Assembly: GCA_035354435.1 (NCBI GenBank)
Contig: DAOQAY010000142.1
Span: 1-7,268 of the forward strand
Source: JAKLDO01 sp035354435
GTDB lineage: Bacteria; UBP6; UBA1177
Length of the DNA stretch: 7,268 bases
Direction of reading: 5' to 3'
Positions within the stretch are counted from its first letter, which is position 1, and every line of letters starts with the position of its first letter. Below the pieces are notes generated by a model that saw only the letters and a program-made list of their open reading frames with translations, did no database searches and was not told where the DNA came from. The position numbers and the translations under genes were made by a program. Positions 1 through 6,595 of this stretch are shown here, one piece after another.

Positions 1-1503
1 GAGATCGGTCGATTGAAGTGCACCTTTAGGTTCTTTCATTCTCTCAATATAATTTCTTGAAACGATCTGCTTTATAATGGTTGCGTAAGTCGAAGGTCTG
101 CCCACACCCTGCTCTTCAAGCTCTTTAACAAGGCTTCCTTCAGTAAATCTGGGCGATGGTTTGGTAAAGTGCTGTTCATTGAGGACTGAGAGCACTGTAT
201 ATTTTTCATTTTCGCTGACTTCAGGTGCAGCTTCACCATTGCCGTTCTTCTTATATATCTTCTTAAATCCGTCAAACTTCTGAACACTCACCGATTTTTT
301 GAATGTATATTTCTTCGACTCATCCTCAATTGTTACAACTGTACTGTCATAAAGGGCTTCTTTCATCTGGGTAGCCACAAATCTCTTCCAGATCAGAGTA
401 TAAATGTTCAATTCGTCACGGGTAAGATAAGGCTCCGCTTTTTCAGGAGTTATTGCCACATTTGTCGGTCTTATAGCTTCATGTGCATCCTGAGTCTTAC
501 CTTTTTTGTTCTCATAAACTCTCATTTTTGCAGAAAGATATTCATTTCCGAATGTTCCGGTGATATATTCCCGAAGTGCAGTATTGGCTTCTTCTGAAAT
601 TCTGAATGAATCTGTTCTCATATAAGTTATAAGACCTGTAGGACCTTCATCACCAATCTCTTTACCTTCATAAAGAGACTGTGCAATACGCATTATTTGC
701 TCAGCAGTGTAATTATGGGATTTTGAAGCTTCCTGCTGAAGATTGCTTGTATTCAAAGGAGGAAGTGGTGATTCCTTTTTTTCTTTCCTGTCAATTGAAG
801 ATACAGCGAATGTCGTTATTTTATCGATCTCGGATTTCGCTTTTGCGGCATCTGCTTCATTTTTTATCGCAAGTTTTGTACCGTTCATTTTTTCAAGAGC
901 GGCTTCCAGCTTACCTGGTCTTCCATTAAATTCAGCTTTAATTGTCCAGAATTCCTCAGGAATGAACGCTCTGATCTCTTTTTCTCTTTCAACGACCATT
1001 TTAAGTGCAACAGATTGAACTCTGCCTGCGCTAAGTCCTTTTTTAACGCTTCTCCAGAGGAAAGGAGAAAGTTTATAACCGACAATCCTGTCAAGTATCC
1101 TTCTTGCCTGTTGAGAATTGAAAAGGTTTTCGTTGAGACTTGAATATTCTTCAAGTGCTTTCTTTGCGGCATTTTTTGTTATTTCGTGAAAAAGAACACG
1201 ACGGACTTCCCTGTCACTGAATAATGATGCAATGTGGAAAGCAATCGCTTCTCCTTCACGGTCAGGGTCGGAGCCGATGTATATTTCATCCGCTTCAGCC
1301 GCTTCTTTCTTGAGCATTGCTATTGTCTTTTCCTTTCCCGGAATTGTTTCATATTTGGGTTTAAAATTGTTTTCTATCTCGACTCCGAGCCTTTTCGCAG
1401 GCAGATCGATTATATGACCCATTGATGCAACAACCTTAAAACCTTTCAGATATTTGGTTAAGGTTTTTGCTTTTGTCGGTGACTCAACGATTAAAAGTTT
1501 CAT
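1..1503 (-). CDS. topA: DNA topoisomerase I (type IA), N-terminal 501 codons, cut by left window edge
   Basis: Type IA topoisomerase, which relaxes negative supercoils by passing one DNA strand through a transient break. I translated the reverse strand from the ATG at 1503 to base 1 and found no stop or frameshift. The N-terminal Toprim domain shows the catalytic Glu7 (IVESPTKAKT) and the acidic triad D79-P-D81-R-E83-GEAIA. The active-site tyrosine is Tyr294 in GLITYMRTDS. Further family blocks are SAGRVQSVALK, HEAIRPTNV, LIWKRF and LEEQGVGRPSTYATI near residue 465. The rest of the protein, including any C-terminal zinc ribbons, lies outside the window. The start is supported by GGGGA six bases upstream (1510-1514). 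The ATG overlaps the dprA stop as ATGA, which suggests translational coupling. The dprA-topA order is common in bacteria. Identification is secure. Confidence 0.97.
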   Translation of the reverse strand, partial: MKLLIVESPTKAKTLTKYLKGFKVVASMGHIIDLPAKRLGVEIENNFKPKYETIPGKEKTIAMLKKEAAEADEIYIGSDPDREGEAIAFHIASLFSDREVRRVLFHEITKNAAKKALEEYSSLNENLFNSQQARRILDRIVGYKLSPFLWRSVKKGLSAGRVQSVALKMVVEREKEIRAFIPEEFWTIKAEFNGRPGKLEAALEKMNGTKLAIKNEADAAKAKSEIDKITTFAVSSIDRKEKKESPLPPLNTSNLQQEASKSHNYTAEQIMRIAQSLYEGKEIGDEGPTGLITYMRTDSFRISEEANTALREYITGTFGNEYLSAKMRVYENKKGKTQDAHEAIRPTNVAITPEKAEPYLTRDELNIYTLIWKRFVATQMKEALYDSTVVTIEDESKKYTFKKSVSVQKFDGFKKIYKKNGNGEAAPEVSENEKYTVLSVLNEQHFTKPSPRFTEGSLVKELEEQGVGRPSTYATIIKQIVSRNYIERMKEPKGALQSTDL

Positions 1504-2402
1504 AATTTTTCCCCAATTGTTTTATAAATCTTCCCAGGCTCTTCAAAAATAATATCTTTCATCATCAAACTCAATAATGCCGCCGGCAATGCACTCGAAC
1601 TCAAACCGCACTGAAGGGAAAGAGAATCAAAGTCGATCCCGCCGGTACTGTTTATCACAGCGTTATAAACCGCAAGTTCATCTTTAGCAAGTTCTTCAAT
1701 GATAGAAGGATGAACCCTGCTAATATCTCTAATTATTGATTTTTTGCAACTAAAAAATTCATCTATCTGGCTGAAATCCGTCAAAAGTTCGACGCCGGGG
1801 TCGTTTTTACGGCTTCTTAAAAACTGATAATTCCCCGAAAAAAGGTCGTCATTCATTTGTCCCGGAATTACAAAAACTTTCTTTCCGAATTCTCTGGCAA
1901 GCCTTGCAGTGATAAGACTGCCGCTTTTTGTTGAAGCCTGAACAAGGATAAGAACCGAACACATTTTTGCAACAATAGCATTTCTTATCGGAAAATTCTG
2001 CTTCAATGGAGGTGTAAGCGGGGGAAACTGCGAGATAAGTGCTCCGTTTTGCTTAATTTCTTCGGCAAGTCCTATATTTTCTTCCGGATATATTGTGTCA
2101 ATACCTGTTCCAAGAACTGCAACAGTTCTTCCTCCGGCAAGAAGCGCTCCCCGGTGAGATTCAGTATCAATTCCCCTTGCAAGTCCGCTGATAACCGTTT
2201 TCCCGTTTCTCACAGCAGCTTCGGCAGAACATTGCGCCATTTTTATTCCATAAAGAGAAGGTTTCCTGCTTCCCACAATTGCAACGCCGTTGCTGTCGAG
2301 ATCTTTCATGCTGCCGTCGATAAAAACAGAGACTCCGATTTCGGGTCTGCAATTTAAAAGAATGTCAGGATGATTAATATTTCCAGGTTCAGCTTTTAAC
2401 AT
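1500..2402 (-). CDS. dprA: DNA-processing protein DprA (Smf), short form without N-terminal SAM domain
   Basis: DprA binds incoming single-stranded DNA and loads RecA during natural transformation; it acts in the cytoplasm. The Rossmann-like core is clear: VAIVGSR (40-46), SGLARGID (72-79), TVAVLGTGID..YP (93-106), FPIRN (137-141) and SGSLITA (160-166), followed by VFVIPG. A winged-helix-like C-terminus (about 235-297) matches the DML1/WH domain. At 300 residues it lacks the SAM-like N-terminal domain of about 75 residues seen in many homologues. An in-frame TGA (2403-2405) lies directly before the ATG, so no longer form is possible in this frame. Helicobacter DprA is also SAM-less, so function is plausible. 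Two core blocks are divergent: RNRIIAGL reads RNAIVAKM, and the usual G.N.LI..GA region reads GNYQFLRSRKNDPG. The start sits inside the ispH 3' end (14-nt overlap), with TTGGAA upstream as a weak ribosome site. Confidence 0.94.
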   Translation of the reverse strand: MLKAEPGNINHPDILLNCRPEIGVSVFIDGSMKDLDSNGVAIVGSRKPSLYGIKMAQCSAEAAVRNGKTVISGLARGIDTESHRGALLAGGRTVAVLGTGIDTIYPEENIGLAEEIKQNGALISQFPPLTPPLKQNFPIRNAIVAKMCSVLILVQASTKSGSLITARLAREFGKKVFVIPGQMNDDLFSGNYQFLRSRKNDPGVELLTDFSQIDEFFSCKKSIIRDISRVHPSIIEELAKDELAVYNAVINSTGGIDFDSLSLQCGLSSSALPAALLSLMMKDIIFEEPGKIYKTIGEKL

Positions 2403-3291
2403 TCAATGATTCCAAAAAAATCTTCATTTCTCCAATCTGTTCATCAGGTGTCGAAGCTCCGGCAGTAATTCCGACTGTCTGTGATTTTCTGATAATTTCA
2501 ATCTCTTCACTTTTAAGACCGGCTGGGCTTTCAACTCTGAACGAGTTTTTATTTCTATCTTTTACCACCTGATAAAGTTTTTCAGTATTGGATGAATTAT
2601 TTCCGCCCAGAACGATCATTACATCCACTCTGATTGCAAGCTCTCCTGCCGAATCCTGTCTGCGAAGTGTTGCAGTACATATTGTCTGGGCTGTCTGAAA
2701 AGAGCAGCTTTTGTCGGAACCTATTATTTTTCTTATCTTTTTTAGCAGATTCTCATAATTTGCCGGTCTTGAAGTAGTCTGAGCAACTGCATATATTTTT
2801 TTATTTTTTGAAACGATATCTTTTAAAACAGTCTCGACACTATCGGAATAAGAAGGAGGAACTACAATATAAGAACCTTTGATCCTCGAAGTTATCCCTT
2901 CAACTTCTGAATGATCTCTATCACCCATCACAATGACAAAATATCCGTCCAGTGACTTTTTTTCAACCAGCTGATGAATTCTTTTAACATATGGACATGT
3001 TGTATCAACAACTGTCAGATCCTCGATTCCATTCAGTTTTTCTTCAACATCGAGGGTTATTCCGTGGCTTCTTACTATAACTACTGAATGCACCGGAACA
3101 GAATCAATTTCAACAGTTTCAACTCCTTTTGCGAGATATTCTTCAACAACTCTCGGATTATGGATCAATGGACCGAGCATTACGGCTTTCTTCCCTGTTT
3201 CACCGGCTCTTTTTGCGGAATCATTCAATAGATCAAGTGCTCTTCTGACTCCGAAGCAAATTCCGGAATTTTCTGCGATGATTATTTTCAA
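2389..3291 (-). CDS. ispH: 4-hydroxy-3-methylbut-2-enyl diphosphate reductase (LytB/IspH)
   Basis: A [4Fe-4S] enzyme that catalyses the last MEP-pathway step, reducing HMBPP to isopentenyl and dimethylallyl diphosphate in the cytosol. The three cluster cysteines are Cys12 (SGICFGV), Cys99 (DTTCPYV) and Cys205 (TICTATLRRQ). Substrate-site residues expected for the family are present: His44 (LIHNP), His76 (RSHG), His127 and the catalytic Glu129 (DHSEVEG), NSSN at 232-235 and TAGAS at 276-280. The length of 300 residues is normal. The start is TTG at 3291-3289. No ATG or GTG lies between it and an upstream in-frame TAA (3310-3312), and MKIIIAENSGICFGV fits the usual N-terminus. An AGGA (3302-3305) lies 10 nt upstream. 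The gene begins 2 nt after the cmk stop and overlaps dprA by 14 nt, so it is co-transcribed with both. Confidence 0.97.
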   Translation of the reverse strand: MKIIIAENSGICFGVRRALDLLNDSAKRAGETGKKAVMLGPLIHNPRVVEEYLAKGVETVEIDSVPVHSVVIVRSHGITLDVEEKLNGIEDLTVVDTTCPYVKRIHQLVEKKSLDGYFVIVMGDRDHSEVEGITSRIKGSYIVVPPSYSDSVETVLKDIVSKNKKIYAVAQTTSRPANYENLLKKIRKIIGSDKSCSFQTAQTICTATLRRQDSAGELAIRVDVMIVLGGNNSSNTEKLYQVVKDRNKNSFRVESPAGLKSEEIEIIRKSQTVGITAGASTPDEQIGEMKIFLESLNVKS

Positions 3292-3293
3292 GA

Positions 3294-3962
3294 TCAGTTT
3301 TTCCTGTTTTTTACATAACTTACAATGATATCAGCTGTTTTCACAAGATCGATATTGGTATTGTCGACCAGAATTGCATCATCAGCTTTTTTTAAGGGAG
3401 CAACTTTTCTGTTGGCATCCTGTTCGTCTCTCTTTTTTATCTCTTCAACAAGCTTCTCAAACTGGATCTCAGCTCCTTTTGCCTTCAAATCCAGCATCCG
3501 TCTGCCGGCTCTTTTTTCAGGAGATGCAGTCAGAAATATCTTCAGTTCGGCATCAGGCATAATAACAGTTCCGATATCGCGCCCTTCCATCACAACTCCG
3601 CCTTTTGCCGCATATCGTTTCTGCATTTCAAGAAGTGCCTCACGGACAAAAGGTATTGCGGAAACACTGCTTGCCAGCATACTTATCTTTTCTGTTCTTA
3701 TATCGCCGGTTACATCCTTTTTATTCAGATAAACCCTGTTAATACCGTCAACGATCATAAATGAAACTTCAAAATCTTCCAGAAGTCCCTTTATTCCTTC
3801 AAGATTTTCAAGTTCTGTAGAATTATTCATCAGCAATGCAAGACATCTGTATATTGCTCCGGTATCGATGTATTCATATCCAAGTTTGTCGGCTACAAGT
3901 CTGCTTACACTGCTTTTACCTGCCCCGGCAGGCCCGTCAATTGCAATTCTGATCTTTTCCAT
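3294..3962 (-). CDS. cmk: (d)CMP kinase (cytidylate kinase)
   Basis: Transfers a phosphate from ATP to CMP or dCMP, feeding CTP/dCTP synthesis and recycling CMP released by lipid and wall synthesis. The P-loop GPAGAGKSS is at 10-18. The NMP-binding stretch YIDTGAIYR (31-39), EGRDIGT (126-132) and the lid/arginine block RDEQDANRKVAPL (178-190), followed by DDAILVDNT, are all typical of the family. The length of 222 residues is the usual size for bacterial Cmk. The ATG at 3962 has a strong ribosome site, AAGGGG (3972-3977), 9 nt upstream. It is the first gene of a four-gene operon with ispH, dprA and topA. cmk next to ispH is known from clostridia and relatives, often with other genes between; here they are directly adjacent. 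Identification is secure. Confidence 0.97.
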   Translation of the reverse strand: MEKIRIAIDGPAGAGKSSVSRLVADKLGYEYIDTGAIYRCLALLMNNSTELENLEGIKGLLEDFEVSFMIVDGINRVYLNKKDVTGDIRTEKISMLASSVSAIPFVREALLEMQKRYAAKGGVVMEGRDIGTVIMPDAELKIFLTASPEKRAGRRMLDLKAKGAEIQFEKLVEEIKKRDEQDANRKVAPLKKADDAILVDNTNIDLVKTADIIVSYVKNRKN

Positions 3963-3971
3963 GTTTTCACA

Positions 3972-3977
3972 CCCCTT
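3972..3977 (-). promoter_or_regulatory. Ribosome binding site of cmk
   Basis: On the minus strand the bases read AAGGGG, 9 nt before the cmk ATG. This is the best Shine-Dalgarno match in the operon and fixes the start of the lead gene. Confidence 0.75.
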
Positions 3978-3989
3978 AAAAGCAAGCCG

Positions 3990-4017
3990 ATTATAGCAAC
4001 AGACTAAATAAAATCAA
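3990..4017 (-). promoter_or_regulatory. Sigma-70-type promoter of the cmk-ispH-dprA-topA operon
   Basis: On the minus strand, TTGATT (4012-4017) is followed by a 16-nt spacer and a perfect TATAAT (3990-3995). Transcription would start near 3984, giving a leader of about 20 nt that contains the AAGGGG ribosome site. The position, directly ahead of the lead gene in a short divergent spacer, supports the call. It rests on consensus matching only. Confidence 0.6.
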
Positions 4018-4037
4018 GCAGGGTTGAGAAGATTAGC

Positions 4038-4066
4038 TTTAGGAAATTAAATAAAATCATTATACT
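4038..4066 (+). promoter_or_regulatory. Possible promoter of the SGNH hydrolase-M42 peptidase unit
   Basis: TATACT (4061-4066) is a fair -10 box, but the -35 region 17 nt upstream (TTTAGG, 4038-4043) is poor. TATAAA at 4088-4093 is an alternative -10; it would make the ATG at 4099 nearly leaderless and favour the later start at 4162. TTGAGA at 4024-4029 is a good -35 with no good partner. A forward promoter must lie in this 136-nt divergent spacer, but its exact position is unclear. Confidence 0.25.
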
Positions 4067-4098
4067 GGAAATAAAAAATCAATATGCTATAAAAAACC

Positions 4099-5244
4099 AT
4101 GATATTTGTCGGCAGTCCTTTTTTCTACATAACCCTGCTTACAGGCGGGATTTTCATCTTTATGAAAAAAAAACACAATTCTGTTGTGTTCAAAGTTATT
4201 GCGATAAATATTTTCTCGATCCTGCTCCTGATATCATTCTTTGATTCTCTGGCTGTAAAAATATTCAATGATCTCGATGCATTCAGAGTAAGGGACAATC
4301 ACTTTCACCATGCGCTGAAACCGATGATAACAGAAAATACCGCATGGGATAAAGAACATAAACTGCAATATACCATCAAAACGAATTCTCTCGGTTTCAC
4401 TGACGGATCTAGCAGAGAAGTAAGTCTCAGGAAATCAGGAAAAAGGATAATGTTCATAGGAGACAGCTTTATTGAAGGTGTCGGCTATCCGTGGGAACAA
4501 ACTGTTTCCGGCATAGTAAGTGAAAAACTGAAAAAAGACGGCATCGAAATACTTAACGCTTCTGCTGCAAGCTATTCTCCCAAACTTTACTGGCTTAAGA
4601 CAGATTACTTTCTGAAGCTGGGACTTGAGATTGATGAACTCTTCGTTTTTGTTGATATTTCCGACATTATTGATGAAGTGGTATATGATTATTTCGTACC
4701 GAAGGAATTTTCAAGATTTGAGAAATTTATTGAGCCTTATATCGAGTTCTTTTCCAAAAATTCATTCGTGTTCAGAAATTACCGGGTAAAGTATGTTATA
4801 AATCAGAAAAATCCCTACCATGAAGATTCTCTCTACTGGGGCGGGCTGGATAAGTTCTATCTTCTTAAACCGAAATGGACATATGATGATTCTGCTTACG
4901 AAATGTACGGAAAAAAAGGGGTGAAACTTGCAAAAAAACATATGGACAATCTTTATAAATTGTGCAGGAAAAATGGAATCAAAATGCACATTGCCGTCTG
5001 GCCATGGGGTATTAACTTGAGAGAAAATCACGAAAAGAAAAATCTTGAGCTATGGAAAGAATTCGCCGCAGAAAGGAAAATAGACTTCATTCAGATGTAT
5101 GATCTTTTCGAATCGATACCTCTTGAACAGCTTGACAGATACTTCATTCCGAAAGATATTCACTGGACAAGCGAAGGAAACCGTATTGTAGCCGATTATA
5201 TTTTTGAACACATTAAGAACAATTCTCAGGGAGCTGTAAAATGA
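4099..5244 (+). CDS. Membrane-anchored SGNH/GDSL-family hydrolase of unknown substrate
   Basis: The protein has an N-terminal membrane region and then an SGNH-like domain, so it probably acts outside the cytoplasmic membrane on an ester or acyl group, perhaps on a glycan. That substrate is inference. Block I is RIMFIGDSFIEG, with the nucleophile Ser123. The terminal catalytic block is PKDIHWTSEGNRI, with Asp353 and His355. The canonical block II Gly and block III Asn are not evident: the corresponding stretches are NASAASYSP (153-161) and VDISDIIDE (185-193). The start is uncertain. ATG 4099 has no ribosome site and gives two hydrophobic segments (about 2-21 and 29-48) around KKKH. ATG 4162 gives a 360-residue protein with one classic signal anchor and a distant GCGGGA upstream. 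The 3' end overlaps the M42 gene by ATGA. I do not recognise a named gene. Confidence 0.85.
   Translation: MIFVGSPFFYITLLTGGIFIFMKKKHNSVVFKVIAINIFSILLLISFFDSLAVKIFNDLDAFRVRDNHFHHALKPMITENTAWDKEHKLQYTIKTNSLGFTDGSSREVSLRKSGKRIMFIGDSFIEGVGYPWEQTVSGIVSEKLKKDGIEILNASAASYSPKLYWLKTDYFLKLGLEIDELFVFVDISDIIDEVVYDYFVPKEFSRFEKFIEPYIEFFSKNSFVFRNYRVKYVINQKNPYHEDSLYWGGLDKFYLLKPKWTYDDSAYEMYGKKGVKLAKKHMDNLYKLCRKNGIKMHIAVWPWGINLRENHEKKNLELWKEFAAERKIDFIQMYDLFESIPLEQLDRYFIPKDIHWTSEGNRIVADYIFEHIKNNSQGAVK
5228..5233 (+). promoter_or_regulatory. Ribosome binding site of the M42 peptidase gene
   Basis: AGGGAG lies within the last codons of the SGNH hydrolase gene, 7 nt before the ATG at 5241. With the ATGA stop-start overlap, it supports independent as well as coupled initiation of the peptidase. 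Confidence 0.7.
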
Positions 5245-6284
5245 ATCTATTGAAAAAGATCAATTATGAAAAAATTGTAGGGTATATTGAACAGCTTGTA
5301 ACTATCCCATCGCCGACAGGATACACTTCCGAAATCAGGGACTTTCTCGTCTTATTTGCTAATAATCACCATATAAATCATAAAGTTACAAAAAAAGGAG
5401 CTGTGGTTTTCTCATTCGGTCCGGCTCAAGTTCCGGGAACTGTTTTTGCGGCTCATATCGATACTTTGGGTGGTATGGTGAGCTCGGTTACCGAAAAAAG
5501 GGTGAAAATAACTCCGATGGGCGGATTTCCGGCTCTTTATATTATCGGCGAAAGATGCACGGTTCATTCAAGGTCGGGCAAAATATATGCAGGGACTTTT
5601 CTTCCTGATGATCCGGCAGTCCATGTAAACAGCAAGCTCAAAGATCTGAAAGCCGATTTTGACAACTGTTCGATAAGAATGGATGTTGAGATCAAAGATG
5701 AGAAAAAACTCTCTGATCTGATAAGTGTCGGTGATTTTGTATCGTTTGATGCAGGATTCAGAACTGTCAACGGATTCGTGAATTCAAGACATCTCGATGA
5801 TAAAGCATCTGCCGGAATATTTCTCCATCTTTCGACACTGATCAAAGAAATGGAAAACCTGCTTGAACAGAGAGTGACATTCTTTTTCAACATAACGGAA
5901 GAGACAGGACAGGGAATTGCAGGAGCGCCTGAAAATGATGATCTTATAGTTGTTGATATGGGAGTTGTAGGTGCTGAACCCGCCGGAAGCGAAAAATGTG
6001 TAAGTATCTGTGCAAAAGACTCATCGGGACCTTATAATTATGACCTCACCAACGAACTCGTTGAAATCGCCAGGAAATTCGAAATTGATTATAAGATCGA
6101 TGTCTTCCCTTATTACGGCTCGGACGGCTCCGCACTGCTTCGATCATGCAGTGATTCAAGAGTCGCACTAATCGGACAGGGAGTCGATGCCAGCCACGGC
6201 TACGAAAGAACACATGTCGCAGGACTACTTGCCACCGCGTCACTCGTAATGGCATATATCTTCAATGAAAAAATATCGGTGTAG
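5241..6284 (+). CDS. M42-family metallopeptidase, resembling the NAGGN-cassette subfamily
   Basis: A cytosolic di-metal aminopeptidase or deacylase of MEROPS family M42; no signal peptide is visible. Likely metal and catalytic positions are His72 and Asp74 (AAHIDTLGG), Asp186/Asp187 (NSRHLDDKASAG), Glu220-Glu221 (TEETGQG), Asp239 (VVDMG) and His325 (YERTH). GSDGSALL (293-300) takes the place of the common GGTDA block. The length of 347 residues is normal. The HIDTLG form and the NSRHLDDKA block recall, from memory, the M42 subfamily (TIGR03106) found beside an amidotransferase and an acetyltransferase that make the osmolyte N-acetylglutaminylglutamine amide. Neither partner is in the window, so that role is not supported here and an ordinary peptide-trimming role is equally possible. 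The gene is coupled to the upstream SGNH hydrolase by ATGA. Family membership is firm; substrate is unknown. Confidence 0.93.
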   Translation: MNLLKKINYEKIVGYIEQLVTIPSPTGYTSEIRDFLVLFANNHHINHKVTKKGAVVFSFGPAQVPGTVFAAHIDTLGGMVSSVTEKRVKITPMGGFPALYIIGERCTVHSRSGKIYAGTFLPDDPAVHVNSKLKDLKADFDNCSIRMDVEIKDEKKLSDLISVGDFVSFDAGFRTVNGFVNSRHLDDKASAGIFLHLSTLIKEMENLLEQRVTFFFNITEETGQGIAGAPENDDLIVVDMGVVGAEPAGSEKCVSICAKDSSGPYNYDLTNELVEIARKFEIDYKIDVFPYYGSDGSALLRSCSDSRVALIGQGVDASHGYERTHVAGLLATASLVMAYIFNEKISV

Positions 6285-6300
6285 ATCTTTTTTGCGATCT
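6268..6300. terminator. Weak bidirectional terminator candidate between convergent genes
   Basis: Six A (6268-6273) and six T (6288-6293) flank a small stem, ATC/GAT, with a loop of about six bases and one T-C mismatch, so the structure has a T-tract on both strands. A second possible pairing is AGATC (6283-6287) with GATCT (6296-6300). It lies where the M42 gene and the nucleotidyltransferase gene converge with only 20 nt between stops. The stem is short and A/T-rich, so the call is tentative. Confidence 0.3.
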
Positions 6301-6304
6301 TTCT

Positions 6305-6595
6305 TTACAAAACTTCATATTTCTGGCAGATAACTTCCTGAAATTCTTTGGATATTGAGTTGAAGTCAACGACATCGACTCTGATGGGGAGGCTCGATTC
6401 TTCAAATGCTTCTTTTATTTCGTGTATTTTCTTCCTTGGAATTTTTTCTTTGCCGGCGATTGCTATGTCAAGATCGGAATAACTTTTTGCGGCTCCTTTG
6501 ACTCTTGAGCCGAAAACCCTGACTTCGCAGTCAGGAACATGTTTTTTCAGGATTTCCTTAATTATTTCAAGATGTTTTTGAGAGAGATCAATCAT
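6305..6595 (-). CDS. mntA: Minimal nucleotidyltransferase, MntA-type antitoxin
   Basis: A 96-residue protein with the nucleotidyltransferase fold. The signature GSX10DXD is exact: Gly29-Ser30, then Asp41 and Asp43 (SDLDIAI). The probable third metal-binding Asp is Asp74 in IRVDVVDF. In characterised MntA-HepT systems this enzyme uses ATP to AMPylate a tyrosine of the HEPN toxin and so silences it. That function is inferred here from the motif and the neighbour. The start ATG (6595) lies inside the end of the HEPN gene, giving an 8-nt overlap (ATGATTGA). Upstream there is only a weak purine-rich AGAAGA, so translation probably depends on coupling to the toxin gene. Toxin-first order is unusual for classical toxin-antitoxin pairs but known for HEPN-MNT pairs. 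The symbol is given by family, not by orthology. Confidence 0.9.
   Translation of the reverse strand: MIDLSQKHLEIIKEILKKHVPDCEVRVFGSRVKGAAKSYSDLDIAIAGKEKIPRKKIHEIKEAFEESSLPIRVDVVDFNSISKEFQEVICQKYEVL

Noticed and set aside
72..287. Minus-strand 71-residue frame near the left edge
   Set aside because: It overlaps topA codons for the GRPSTYA block in a different frame, so it is not a gene.
885..1172. 95-residue open frame on the minus strand
   Set aside because: It is a shadow of topA in another frame; the topA frame is intact through this stretch with clear family motifs.
681..1425. Several plus-strand open frames of 61-91 residues
   Set aside because: All lie antisense to topA, have no recognisable domain, and overlap each other in different frames.
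2049..2357. Plus-strand 102-residue frame opposite dprA
   Set aside because: Antisense shadow of conserved dprA codons, with low-complexity content and no domain.
3325..3732. Plus-strand 135-residue frame opposite cmk
   Set aside because: Antisense shadow; the cmk frame carries every conserved motif.
4059..4064. A second TATAAT on the minus strand upstream of cmk
   Set aside because: The nearest TTGATT is only 12 nt away, too short a spacer; the promoter at 3990-4017 fits much better.
4762..5893. Minus-strand frames of 89 and 109 residues opposite the SGNH and M42 genes
   Set aside because: Shadows of well-supported genes, with no motif of their own.
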